A stretch of DNA of 64,000 bases from Onchocerca volvulus (lineage: Eukaryota; Nematoda; Chromadorea; Rhabditida; Onchocercidae), in contig HG738139.1 in NCBI GenBank assembly GCA_000499405.2, forward strand, positions 5,108,616 through 5,172,615, written 5' to 3'. The notes below the pieces were generated by a model. It was not told the DNA's origin. It did not search any database and saw only the letters and a program-made list of their open reading frames with translations. The translations under genes and the position numbers were made by a program. Shown here in pieces: positions 36,279 through 50,100 of this stretch; position 1 is the stretch's first letter; every line of letters starts with the position of its first letter.

Positions 36279-38363
36279 ATGGTGGATGTTAAAGACAGCA
36301 TCGAATTGCCGGTAGAAGAAGGACGTATACGAGATGCAGTTGCAAGGCAAATACAACAGTTCGGTGCGTTATTTTCAATTTTCGTATTTAATTTCGAATT
36401 TTTGAATTGAAAAAGATTATTTGAAATTTGAATGATTTCCCTATCGAATGATTTTTATTTCTCTTGGACGTAATGTAGAGGTTTTTTTTTTTAACTTTTA
36501 ATTTAAAATTATCTTTTGGATTTCGCAGGAATGGATAAATTGACAAGTCGAATAATTCGAGAAAAACTGAAGGAAACCTTCAATGTCGACTTTACAGATC
36601 ATAAAGCAGCCATCGACAAAATCACTATGGATGTATGATTTTGAAATATTATCATAGTAAAAGTTGTATCACTAAAGATGATATTTCGAAATTCTTTTTT
36701 CTCAATTTACAACAACTTTTTGTTTCATTCATAATTATTGAAGATAATTGAAACAAACACTGTCGAGAAGACAAAGTCAGAAGCAGATAATAAATCGGAT
36801 TCGGAGTCAGATGATGGTATTGTTTTCACAGATCGCGCACCGAGAAGGAAAGTTAAGGTTTGCTCATTTGTTTCCATTCTCTAATTCTATGATTTCGTTA
36901 CTTTCTAGCAGTTTTCGGATGAAAGAGTTTTGCATCTTATGCTAACTATGTTTAAATACATTCCTTAGAAATCTGTGAATTTTTAGTTATATTCCAACAT
37001 ATATCATATATAATTTACCATGATCTATTTTAATGTTGGTCGAAATTTGGATTTTTTCCTTTTAACACTGAAAACTTTTAGGAAACTAGGAAACGAAAAT
37101 CTTCAGAATCAGATGCGGAGTTGCTGGAAGTTGGACAGAAAAGGCGAAGAGCAGCAGTAACAGCAAAACAAACTACCAAAAAAAGAAACAAAGGAAGTAC
37201 TGAAAGTGGATCAAAGCCCCGTAAAAGGAAGGTTTGAAATTTACCTATTGCATTATTTATAACTGTGGGATTCTCCACGTGATGTAATCATGACATCTCT
37301 TTTCAAATTGGCAAAGAGTTGCAGTGATGAGAAGAATGTTCTTATGAGAAAAAAAATAATATTTTAGGCTCAAATTGAGCTCAGTGTTTTAACTTTTAAT
37401 ATCATTAACTACTTCCTGATGAACAGTATTTATCTTGTTCAACATTATTTAGAGAAGCGATTAAATCTTATAACTTTAGGCTGAGTAATCAAACTTTATA
37501 TTGTATAACAGGATAGTTGAGGTGGAACTGTGTAATTAATGATTTTCGCTTTCATTATTGTTTTATACATTAGCATTTCATTCCTTTCATTTTCTTTTTT
37601 TCTGCAGATTTCATTCATTTTAGCTGTCTCTTGTTTTTATTTGCCTTTTTTTTTTTTTTTCACAGTTTTCTCATTTTTACGAAGTATTACATATTTTTCT
37701 TCATCCTGAAATTCTTGGTATTTATTTTTGCTCGTTTTTTTTTTTGTGAGTTCAATTATTATTGTTATTCTTATCTTCAGGGTCCATATAATGTTTACTG
37801 CGCACTGACAGAAGATCTTGCTGCAGTTTGTGGCAAACGGTATATGCGACGTTGTGACGTGATCAAAGCAATGTGGGCATATTTTCGAAGCAATAATTTA
37901 CTTGATCCAAAGGTACGTTGTTTTTATTTAAATAACTGTATGTTGTGTAATGCAGAAGTTTCTTTATTCTATTTTAAATCATAAATATATAATCATTTAT
38001 CCTTTCTACTTCAGACGCAAAAAAATTTTCATATCAGTTTTTTAGGATAAACGCTATGTGTTGCCCGATGAACTTCTAATGAAGATTTTCAAAAGGCGTT
38101 TTCTTGCTTTTGGCTTAATGAAGGATCTTGCTCCTCATATCATTGAGCCAAAATTTTTGGATGAGGAAGAACGAGCTGCGTTAGAAAAATTTGAAGCGGA
38201 AGAAGAAGCGCGTTTGGAAGCTGAGAACAATAATAATAACATTAGTAGTGGTGACGGAAATGTAAAGCAGGATGGTGATAATACCAAAAAGGAAGATGAT
38301 GCTGAAGAAAATAATGATGAAGAAGAAGGTGATGATGATGACGAAAATGAAAGCAAATTATAA
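36279..38363 (+). CDS. DEK C-terminal domain plus SWIB domain nuclear protein
   Basis: Six exons: 36279-36363, 36529-36632, 36744-36857, 37082-37231, 37781-37912, 38046-38363. The total is 903 bases, 300 residues, all phases consistent. A DEK_C helix-rich DNA-binding fold covers about residues 10-63 (VARQIQQFGMDKLTSRIIRE, then LKETFNVDF). A basic, serine-rich linker follows with nuclear-localisation-like KRRRA and KPRKRK. The SWIB/MDM2 domain covers about 152-225 (RRCDVIKAMWAYFRSNNLLD, then DKRYVLPDELLMKIF). The tail is strongly acidic with an asparagine run. This order matches fungal UAF30/TRI1-type and nematode SWIB proteins, linked to chromatin or rDNA transcription; the exact role here is inference. 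The ATG at 36279 follows a TTTTCAG by 38 bases, fitting spliced-leader addition. Poly(A) signal candidate AATAAA is at 39318-39323. Confidence 0.9.
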
Positions 38364-41140
38364 TAATTTTTAGAGTTTTTCTTTCCAAAAATAGTTAATA
38401 ATGATGGTTCAGTTTTAGAGAGATTCGATTATTTGCTTTCCTATTCATAATTATTTGTTTTTTCTATTCATAATGATTGCCACTCTTTAATCATTACTAC
38501 CATCAATAGAAATGGCCAAACATTATTGACTTGATAATTGAATCTAGCATTCCGGCAAATACTCACAAGGTATTCAAAGTAAAGCAATAATTACTATTAC
38601 ACCATTGATTTAAGCGCTTTTATGATTAATACATGCCTCACTGTCTGTTCTTTTTTTTTTCTCTTTAGATTTATCATTGTGATTGTCTTTTGTAAGCCTC
38701 TATTATCTTCATTTTATATCTCATCTTGTCATGGATTTGTTTACCTTTTTATCTTCCACAAGTTTCATAAACTATTAATGAACGAATACCGATGTTACTG
38801 GCAGAATCACTTAGATGAACGACTGATTTTTTCAGTTTCATTCAGCCTAATTCTTGTCACTACTGCACTTGACGATTACGGTTACCTCTTTTTGAACATA
38901 ACTGCTTACCATTATTGTCGATTTAATGAATCTGTAGTGGTTGAGTTGAATAGATAAATAGATACGTTTTTGAAATAATCAAATACAAGCTTTTAGAAAG
39001 ATTAATTATGGTGACAAATTACTATATTTTTATGTTATATCATGGTGACAAATTATGATATTTTTATGAGGCAGTTCGTTTTATTCATTTTATAATGATT
39101 CACATCGTTTTTGAAATATTTTCAAAAGAAAAAAACAACCAAATATTGATTGTCTGTTTTAGTTAGTACCAGGATATATTTCATGTACCGTTGAAATGTT
39201 TCCTATTTTTAAACATAGAATTGTATAAAAATTTCCTTATTAAAAATGTTTATGTTTCTATTTTCTCATACATCTTTGTTTTGTTTTTGTTTTATTATTG
39301 TATTGATTTCACCATTCAATAAAATATAAAAGATAAGCTTTAAATAACTGGCAATTCAGGGCATGAAATGGTAAGAACAACGTGTGGATTGGCTTTTGAG
39401 TTTCTCATAAATGATTGACGCATAAAAGCATTGCATCATTGGCCGAATGATTCGATCGAATTGATAAGACGTTCGCGTTATTTCGATTGCATATTTGATA
39501 AAACTTTTGTCATTTAATTTTAAATGGATATAACAGCGGAGTGATATAATAGTTTCTTTATTTATTTAATTCGACTGGAGAATACGGGATGCGATGATTC
39601 TTATTTGTCAGCAAAATTTCAAAAATTTGCACTACTCTACGATGATCTGTTGAGTAATCGAGTAAATTTAGATCCTTTCTGTGAAAAATAGAATTGCTTT
39701 TCATGATTTATGATTAAAGACCGGAAAAAAAAATCAGAAAAATGATGTCATTTTAAATAATAGCCGCATATTAATCAATTTTATAATCTTCAATGTGCCA
39801 AAAAAGTGAAAGATTTTTTGTGAAATTTCAAACGAATCACAGAAAAGAAACAATCCTTTTCAAACTTTCCAGTCATCTATTCAGCAACAAAATGAAGCAT
39901 TGAATTGAAAAAGTTGCTGAAATTCAAATATAATAATGTATCCAAACATTGTCAACTTAATACAGCAACTTTATGTCGAGAATACCGGAAATTATGTTTA
40001 TAAGGTAGAGATTACGGTAGAGATTTATACGGTAACACTGTTATGGTAGAGGAGATCACTTTGTTGAATTGATCTGTATAATTTTATTCTTTTTAAGTTT
40101 AATGAATAGAAACTGCATCATCTGTTTGGTTGATATACTGAGAGATACACAAAAATCTAAGATGGGTCTAAAAAGAGTAAAAAAGGGAGAGAGAGAGAGA
40201 TGAAGGAAGATGGATACGATAAGAATAACGAGATCATTTTGAATTCGAAATGCTAGAAAAGCAATTACTGTAATCTGTTTGCGTAACTTTTCCTCAAAAT
40301 GAGAATTCGCATTTAATTCAGCATTTTCTAATTCAACACTAAAAACTTGAATGTTTCGAATTCAATCCTTAAATTTAAGAACTAAATGGATTGCATTATT
40401 TAAAATAAACCATTTTATAAGTCATCGAAAAAAAGACTTTAGCAATTATATACATGTTTTCTTCCATCTTTGTTTCATTTTTTTTTAGTGCAGAAGTACT
40501 ACCAACAAACAAACAAATAAACAATTTCTCTAATAATAGTAATTTAGCAATAATCTAAATTAAATTTTCGAAAAAAAAAAAAGGACGGCACCGTAGTGAA
40601 GCGATCTATTATCGTATTGTACTATCATTTGCACTTAAAATTAATTGATAAATTCAACAAAATAAAGTAAATTTGAATTTTAGATTTGACAAAACAAATA
40701 AAAAAAAAAAAGAGCAACGCAAAAAAAAAAAAAACCATAACGGTACACCGGGAAAACATAGATCCCCTGAGAAAAAAAAATTGTCACTTGTGTACCACAA
40801 CACAAATACCGATCCTTTGCTAAATGATTAGTTTTATTCCAATATTTTTTTTTCTCAATTCAGGATAATAATTTCAAGTTTGAAATTATAGAAAGAATCG
40901 ATTTTTTGTAATCGGATAGCTTGAAAGATTGGTAATTGCATAGAAGAAAAATGCAAAAGTTTTGAGAATATTCGTGTCATGATATGCTAATTGAGCATAA
41001 AACTCGCTGCTACATACATGGTACAATGAGATGATTTCTAGAAAGAGCAAGAAAAAATGAGGATAAAGAGAAATTAAACAAAAGTTTCTATGAAAAAAGA
41101 AAAAAAGACGAATTAAAAATGAAACCGTAATTAATTACTG
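38364..41140. other. 3' flank of the SWIB gene and 3' flank of unc-103
   Basis: The SWIB and unc-103 genes converge here. The AATAAA at 39318-39323 on the plus strand would end the SWIB transcript. A minus-strand AATAAA (plus TTTATT at 40833-40838) lies about 300 bases beyond the unc-103 stop. There is a short GA run at 40187-40200 and A-runs around 40570-40740. A 111-codon plus frame at 38622-38957 is F/L-rich 3' flank sequence without motifs. Confidence 0.5.
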
Positions 41141-44100
41141 CTATAATAATGTATCAGTATCTTCAGGTGATAGATCGGACCTGGTTGGTGTTGATTGATC
41201 CGATGAAGTAGAGACCAACGGGGGACGACCTGAACGATGAGATAGAAGTGGGCGTGAAGTAGTTGGTACCACTGCTGGAGGTGTTGTGCTGGTACCAATT
41301 AATGGATAACTAATATCATCCACTGGACTGTGACTGCTTGGCAATCTTAATGGTATCAATTCCTCACTTCTGTTTCCCAACTACAAATTGCATAAATTAG
41401 TAGAAAATAGGTAAGACTAAAAGTTAAAGGTTAAATAATTAAAATAGCGCTAATGAAATATTCTCATTAAAAAATAGCAATGAAAATCATTGCATATTAT
41501 TTTGATTGGATAGAGTCAAAAATTTCTGAGAAATATGTTATGCTTGAAACTATTAATTAATTTAATAATGATCAAGAAACAATCCATTTTTAGACTTTTT
41601 GATATTTCAGCTTTTCCGACCATAGCATCAGGTCACAAAAATTATGCTCTCAGAAATTCATCTGATTAAGAATACAAAATAAGTACCCTGAATGGATGAA
41701 TTCCTGAGGCATTGCGAGATGAGTAAATCGTTCGAGCAGAGGTACTTTTTGGTAAGTGTCCGGAAGATGAATTTCTTAAAGCATTTTCCGGAACTAAAAC
41801 CCTCAAGATTTGTTCAAGGCTACCGTTGATTTTATTTTCCATTTTTTCCAAATGACTGCAAAAGATTATATTTCATCTAAAATGATTATTGGATTGGAAA
41901 AATTAAAAATTTAAAATCAAATTCAAATTAATTTTTCAAAGAAAAGCGAAAGATTCAAAGCAATAAATTAAACAATAATGACATCCACACCCTTCAATAT
42001 CAGTGAGCCTCCTCTCCAATATCTGATACCGAATATCATTGTCCTCAGAACGATTAATCACTGAAAATCAAAAGTTTACGATAAATAGGATAAGGAGAAG
42101 TTTTCGGAAAAAATTTTCAATTTGATAAGTGACTTTCTAATAAACCAAAATCTCTTGTCAGAATAATAGGCATCTCGTTTAAAATAAAACCAAAAAATTT
42201 TCCTGTCATCTCATTTTTTATTATATAAATTTTAGCAATAATAAATCATAAAATTCATTAAATTCAGATAAAAATAATAAGCAAACATTAGAATTCGAAA
42301 GTAGCTATTTTCACAAAAAAAAATAAATAATAGATAATAAGGGAACAAGAGAAGTAAAATCCACCAAATCTCAGCAGATGAATAAATGGGAAATGTGGGG
42401 AAAAAAGAAATATTGTACATAGATTTTATGGTTTTTTTTCATTTTTTGAAAATTTTTTTTTATCATTAATGAATTCTGATGATCAATATCATGAATGGAG
42501 ATAAACATTTTTCTAGACACTTCAGATGGTAAGAAAAGAATTAAAATATAATACGAGAATAATAATTTTAATAATTTAATTTTAAGTACTTCTTAATTGG
42601 AATGAAATTGGGAAAGGACCTTATAATACTTCCTTTCGTGATGCGAAAATCTAAGCTGTTAACAGTAAAGCAATCAGAAATTAAAAAATATTGATTGAGA
42701 GAATTAGATTCGACTGAACATACGATGCATGGTTGCTGATAATTATGTGATAAACTTCCTAATAACTGTTGTGATTATCTTACTTTATCAGCGGAATGCT
42801 TTCCACATGTCCAGGACATGACAGCAGCGCTTTACTTGCTTCATCAGGTAAAAAGCTGGATTACTGTTAAAAAAGCAAGTAATGTCCATTAGAAACAACA
42901 ATTTAGTTGCGAGATTATCCAATTATTCAGTGCAATCGGATATTTTCTTTGATATAGCGGTGTAATTATAATTCAAATGTACTCCTACGTGAATTTTCAC
43001 AGAATAAGCTAATATAGTGACGTAATCATACGTCAAATGCACTCGTACGTCAATCTCTAGAGAATAAGCTGACAATGTAACATCGAACCTATTATTCTAG
43101 CGCTATCTGAACTGCTTAATTCAGAGCTATTCAAAACAATAAAAGAAATGTTTCTGATATTCGCACTAATTACTAGATGAGATATTTTAACAAGAATTAT
43201 TCATGAATTTTTATGATTGATGCTTAAAATAGCATTATTGATTGCTTTATAAAAATGTCTTTTTCACGACATTTGAAAAGCATTGATTGGCAAGAAAGTT
43301 TCATTGAGGCGCAACTGGAAAAACAGCCATTGTTTCGAAGGAAAAGGATTTCGAACCGCTGATGCATAAACTATGATATATCTCAAATTAATGTAATTAC
43401 CAGATTCTCATTATAAAACAGCTTGAAACTAACTTAATGGCTCGATCCGAGTAGCGAAATCATCTTTTCTTTCTGTCGAACGTAAAAATATCTCAATTCG
43501 AATTTAATTAAATGGACATAATTTTCACACTACGAGTTTTTAAAATTCTAAACTCCCTAGACAGATCATTCATTATAAGAATCCCACGGATCAAAAGTTA
43601 TTGTACAGTTTTTTTTTTAATTTACCAATTCCTTTAATTTTTGATCATTAAGTTTCAAAATTTTAGCTAATTCTTAAGTGTTTAATTTGATTTGGATGTA
43701 ACAAACCCAAATTTTTTTAGAAAAAATTTCAATAATGCGATTAATAGTTGCATTTTCTAACTTGTCCAATTATTCGGACTATTATACAATTTTTTAATGA
43801 ATTCTAATAATTCCTTTCATCATTTTTTCCTCTCCGTATCCTTGCCTTTAATCTTTCTTTTCTTTTCAGACTTTTCTTCTTTCTATCACTTCAAATCAGT
43901 ATCCAAAAGTTGATAATTTCTCAAAACAGATTTTCTCGTAAATAAAAACAGAAATAAATATATAAATTCGTCTTAATAAGAGAAAATGAGACAAATAAAA
44001 GTAGAAGTTTTTTTATAACCTTCTTGTTGAAGCGAACATATTTTTTCTTTGTCTAGCGATGATGACATGCGCAAAAGTCTCTGTCTGTCGATTCGTTTCC

Positions 44101-47100
44101 TCATTGATTGAGCTTCCTAAATCAGTCAAATATCTCAAATTTTTAAAAATAACGAAAGGAAAATAAGAGAAAAAAAAGAATTAGACAATGTTCATTTAAT
44201 GATTGAAAGAAAGATTTTCCTTTGCGGAATTTTGTGAAATTAGTTAAAATGAAATATTTAGGGTGCTGAGTTTCTCTCAGAATAGTTGGAGTACGTAATG
44301 AAGCTGTTATATTCGGTAAAGCGAATGATTAGAGGAATTGTGGGACGAAACGTCTTCAACCGAATATGACTCGTTTGCTTGAATGAAGCATAGACATTGT
44401 GGGCCATTTTTGGTGCAGAACTAGCGCTGAGGGATGAACCAAATGTTGAAAATTCAGGATCAATCAGAATTTTTTTTTTAGCAATATCGATCAACTTTCT
44501 TTTATTATTTACTAAACAACAGAAAGTATCACGAAATTTATGTGAGAAAAAGAAAAAATGAAAGATAGGAAAGGAAAAAAAGAACTAACATCTCGTAGAT
44601 TATATGTAATAGTTAAATTACGACAAAAATTTTCAGCAAATTCAGGATAAATGTCAAGCACATCAAGCAAGTCATCCCGTAATATTCTGTGCAAATCACA
44701 ATAAGTTAAGGCCCGAACGTTGCATGATGATTTGCCGACATCTTCGTACAGCAATGGATTTTCTCCAAAGATGTCATCTTTTCCTGAAAATATTTGACAT
44801 TATCAATTAATTTCAAGTTTACTTAAAGTTCTTGAAGTGAGATATAATATCGTTCAGTGATATATTTCATTATGCTATTATCCACTGTTGAAAGAGTAAT
44901 GGATGAGAAATATTTGTAGATAATGACTCACCAAGAATACCCACAACCATATCATCTTTGAGAATTTCCACGGAACCACGGGCAATAAAATTTAATCCAG
45001 TGAGGACATCACCTCGATGCACTAAGGTATCACCTGGTGGTGCATGTGTTGTTCGAAACCTAAAACTGTTTTATATTTAAAGATTCACAAAGCACATATT
45101 ATTATCTAGCCAAAAAAGAAAAAGATAATGCTAAAAATATACAGTAAGTATAATGTTTATGGTGCAATCAGTTCAGTTTGAGTTAATGAGTAACAGTAAT
45201 GTTGAAGCTTATAAACTTATTTGCTAAGTCAATATTTCAAATTTTTGCTTGAAAATTACAATCAAATTATCAAATTTTTTTTTTATTTTTTGACTATTGT
45301 TTTTTTTTTTTTTTTTTTGCATTATGGTAAGTGGAGGTATAGTTTTGGTTTTAACGTTATTTTTACTCATAATTTTGAACTTTGCTTCTCGTTGTTGATA
45401 TTTTTTATAGTTTCTTTTTATGGTTTTTTCAATACCATTTTTTCAAATCAGTTTCGTTTATTTTATTTTTATTTATTTTTTTATTTGTTTTGAATATGAC
45501 AACCTCATGCTCAAGGCTCGTAGACAGCCAGCTGAACATCCGGTAAATGCTGGACAATTATTGAGCAAATTTCGATTCAAATGCAGACAAATATCTGCTT
45601 GAAGGCAATCTGGGAAACCTTTCAATACCTGCGAATAATTATTTTTCTAATAACTGATATTTGATAGCGAAATATCAAAAATACATTTAGTGGATCATCC
45701 TACTATCAACACGCAGAGAAATTCACATCACAGAAATGATACTAAAAATTGTAAAAAATGATAATATCGCTGATTTCTGAAGATAATTCGAAATTGTGAG
45801 TAATATTTTTTAAATAGTTTTTTAAGTAATTTTTTCAAAATAGCACTTACAGTATTCATATCGATACCATTGGTATAAGACCAGGCATGTTGAAAATATT
45901 CCTCCAATCTTTGCCGTAGAGGATTCGGAATTTGATGAAAACGGATAAATTCCCGTAACCTAGACATTTCCGTATGATATCTTGCTGTACCGCTATATAG
46001 GCGTTGTATTATTGCTGATACATTGCCGAATACGGATGCATACATCAATGCTAAAATTTTAGAAAGACAAGTTTTTAAACGAATGAAATAATCAAATTTA
46101 AAATCAAAAAGCTTCATATATTTGAATTCTTTTCTTATTTGATACTTCGAAAATTCATGAATTCGAAATAATTTTGACAAAAAGAAAGAAAGAACTAACA
46201 TCCTAAAATCATCATAATAATAGTGAAAATTTTCTCAGAATCAGTAGTAGCAGAAACATTGCCAAAGCCAATTGAGGTGATTGTTGAGAGTGTAAAATAA
46301 AGTGATGTAACATAGCGTGATTTTAATGACGGTCCACCAGTTGGCATGCTCCCATTTGTTGATATATAAGGTTCATTTAAATGACGTGCTGCAATCAAAT
46401 TTTATTTCACGTGAAGACAGACCTAAATTATCATTTCACAATATTTACTTATGATAATATCTCTATACTGTACTGATAATATCTCTGTATTGTACAAAAT
46501 GGTTTATTTAGAACAATTCTGCATGATACACTGAATATACTTCAGCAATGCAATTCCATACTGAAGACAGTGGTACTAGGTCTGATTCTTCTAGGCTATC
46601 TTCTTCGTCTTTTGCCTCTCTAACATGAGTGTCTTCACAAAGAAAATTCGAGTAAGTTTTTTAAAATTCTCCATAGTAAGCAGCCAATAAAATAAGACAA
46701 GCTAAATATCGTAAAACTATTCGATGCAACTTGTTGTACCATAAACTGCCACGACAATCTTATGGGAATCATATGGATATATTTAACAGACTTTTCGGCG
46801 CAATTATTCGGCACTTCTACAGTATCCTACAGTATCCTATTGCTGAAATAAAAATTCAAATAAAAGATACCAAGCTGATGTAACCATGTGAACTCTTTAT
46901 GAGGCAATTCAGCACTTCCAATTGCATACCAAATACAACCGAGCCAATGAGCAATCAATGCAAATGTTGCCATAAGTAGTAACAAGACAGCAGCACCATA
47001 TTCGGAATATCGATCCAGTTTCCTGGCTACCCGTACTAATCGTAGGAGACGAGCGGTTTTTAGCAGTCCGATCAAAGTGGTCGTCTAAAAATAAATTCAA

Positions 47101-50100
47101 AACTTTTTGCAACAATTCTTCTCTTTTTCTTTTCTTTTTTTTAAGTTTTATTAATAAACTAGAAAATATTTTCAGTGCTTGAATTACTTCAAATTTTCCA
47201 GGAATGTGCAGAAAATTTTGAAAATTTTTTGCACTCACAAAAAGCACTATGTAAATATTTTGTAGTTAATTTTAAAATTCAAATTTTCACACGAATTTCA
47301 AATTTTTCTTTACAATTAATTGAATAAAAAGTTCGAAACACAATGAAAATTTGGCCTAATACATTAAAACCAGGTTAGGAATAATATTTAAGACATCGTT
47401 AGCAGTAATATTTAAAATATGGTTAAGAGTAACATTTTGCGAACCATCACACACCAAAGGTTAATAAAAGTCTTAGTGTTATGCTTCAAGTTCTGGTAGT
47501 TACAGTTACAGTTTTAAAAATGCTGTAGAATTTTCATGAGCTTTGAAATCAATGAAAACTTTCGAATTTTGAAGTATTAAAAATTTCAAGTTAAACTTGG
47601 AGAAAAAAGAAGAGAGCAAATTAATATCAACAGGAATTTCTTTAAATTCGAAAAATGCACAAATTTCATGCTTTCTTGCAAAAATACCAGCTATTGAACT
47701 TCGAATTTTGGAAAAAATTTTTTTTTTGAGCATTTTATCACATTTTTAGATTAAATTTAAGTTCAAGATGTTTATCTACATATTAAATCCCATGATACTA
47801 AAATGTGTAAAGTTTGAAATATGCTTAGAACTTACTTCAGCAAAATTTGTTTACATTATACGCATGAGATATTCTTTGAGCAGTATGTTCAAAAAGTTGC
47901 ATGGAGAGAAGATTAAATTAAGCTAAATAAATGGATCGATTGATGTATTTTTAATTAAATTTTTCATTAACTTACCATATTTATTGCAATAATAAAACGA
48001 TGAATACTGCTTCATCTTATGGAATGCAAAATGATGAAGCAAATCGTGGCTACAGGAATTTCTATTTTTTGAGGTGTCAGTTTATTTTATGGAATAATAT
48101 TTTAAATAAAATGTAATAAAAAATTAATTTTTGTCAAATTTTGAACAATAAAAATAATTATTGTACAATAAGCAACAAAAGACTTCTAATCCTCTAACTA
48201 AGAATGCTAGAATATCATCGCTTGGAAAATATGCTAGAATTATTCCTAATATATTTTTTTGCAGTACTTTTTCTTTTTGCATAAAATATTTATGGAAATT
48301 AATATTTTATCAGGTAAGGAAAGGATAAAAAAAAAATCAAGATTTAAATCGACCTAAAAAAATTCTTAGGTTTTTTTTTATTCCGATGTAGAAATTAATC
48401 TTTCAAAAACAGTAGTAACTTCTCCGACTGCTTAATCCTATTGCTATAAGTATTAAAAGCAACTTTTTGATGGATTAATTAAAACTTAGTCCTCCAAATT
48501 ACACGTCATATTTCAACAAATGTTGCCATCATTGCACCGTTGATGAACTATTAAATAATGATTTTTTAATTTATTATGAAGGAAAAAGAATTCAAAGTTC
48601 ATTTCCATTCCGTCTTTTTTTTTTTTTTTTTTTGTTAGTTCAAAGATTTTAGATCGAAACACAACTAAAACAATTAATTAACGATTAGTTTCATTTGTTA
48701 TTTGATAATATTCGTTATAAAATTTCAAAGTATTTTGCATTTCCTATTTTATTTTTTTCTACTGGGTTTTTTTTTGCTTGTATCGATTTAAAGTTAGCCA
48801 CTTTTTTGGGAATATTTTATGAAATATTCTTTTTTCTTTCCACGACAAAGAAAATTCTAACGTAAAACATAATAGGAAGGGTAAAGTTTCTGGGAATTTC
48901 GCTGAATTTCAAGGAAAGATCAAATAAACAGTTTTAAAAAATCCAAAGGTCAAATAAAATGGTGAAAAAAAAAGTTCCTAATTTATAGGTATAAATGATA
49001 CTAAAAACAATAAATGGAAAAAAAGAAATGCTTCTTCTTTCATGAAAAACGACACTGTTTCATGGTTTTAAAATGAAAAAATTAGTTTCAAAAAAAAGAG
49101 GAGAAGAAGTTTTCGTGCAGACATCTGCACCACTCATATCATGCAATTTGCAAAAAAACGAAAAAAAAAAACGAAAACAAAAAACGAGCCAAGAATGAAT
49201 AATTGCTTGAATTTACCTCGTCCTTGTTGAGCCCACCGATCTTAAAAAAGAAACTTTCATTCTTTTTTTAATTTGAAACACAATCAAAAAGTCATCGTAG
49301 CGTTATCTTTCTTAGATCATAATCCTAATAGCATTAATATGCCGGAAGTGGACGAATATCAGTTTTGCGATGAAAATTGATCTTATTTTGTTTCTTTCAA
49401 TTAACATCACTGTCAATATTTATCTCTTCCAAAGTGAAAAAAAATGAAATTTGTTTAAATTGTCCGAAAAATGACTCGGCTTCCAGGATGATGCTTTAAA
49501 TTCTATATTGATTCTCCTTTCAGGACATCTACATTTTAAAACACACTTAAAATCCACTAAGTCATCCATAAAAAATTAAAAAGATTACTAATACTCGTTA
49601 AGTCAAGAAAGGTTTAGGTAATCTCGGTTTACGTCATCTGTCTCTGGTTAATACTGTGTACTTCCTTTATCAATTTTTGTCGTTCACAGATTTAATCACT
49701 CCTATAAACCTTAACCTTAACTTCTCTTTCAACGTTCACTATTTCATCTAATTATTTTAATTTTTATGTTTTTTTATGCTTTATCAATCTGACATACAAT
49801 ACTAAATATTAGCAATTCAAATTTCAATATTGAAAATCTTTGAAAAATTTTCATAACCCTAAAGAGAGAGAATATGTCAACTTGCTTGAAGATTCATTTT
49901 AAGATTTCAAAATAGTTGGATGAAGAAAAAAATTGCCAGAAATATATACTAAATTAAATATCTATGCAAACATATTTTCATTATGATTTTTCTTTCTTAT
50001 TTCACTATCATCCAAACAATCTGGACTAATTTGTCAAGAATGAAAGTTTTGGGCGAATGGAAAATTATTTGAAAGTTTTGGTAAATGGAAAATTTTGATT

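Noticed and set aside
38135..38356. Serine-rich minus-strand frame
   Set aside because: Antisense of the acidic tail-coding exon of the SWIB gene, whose sense strand has a full set of splice signals and domains.
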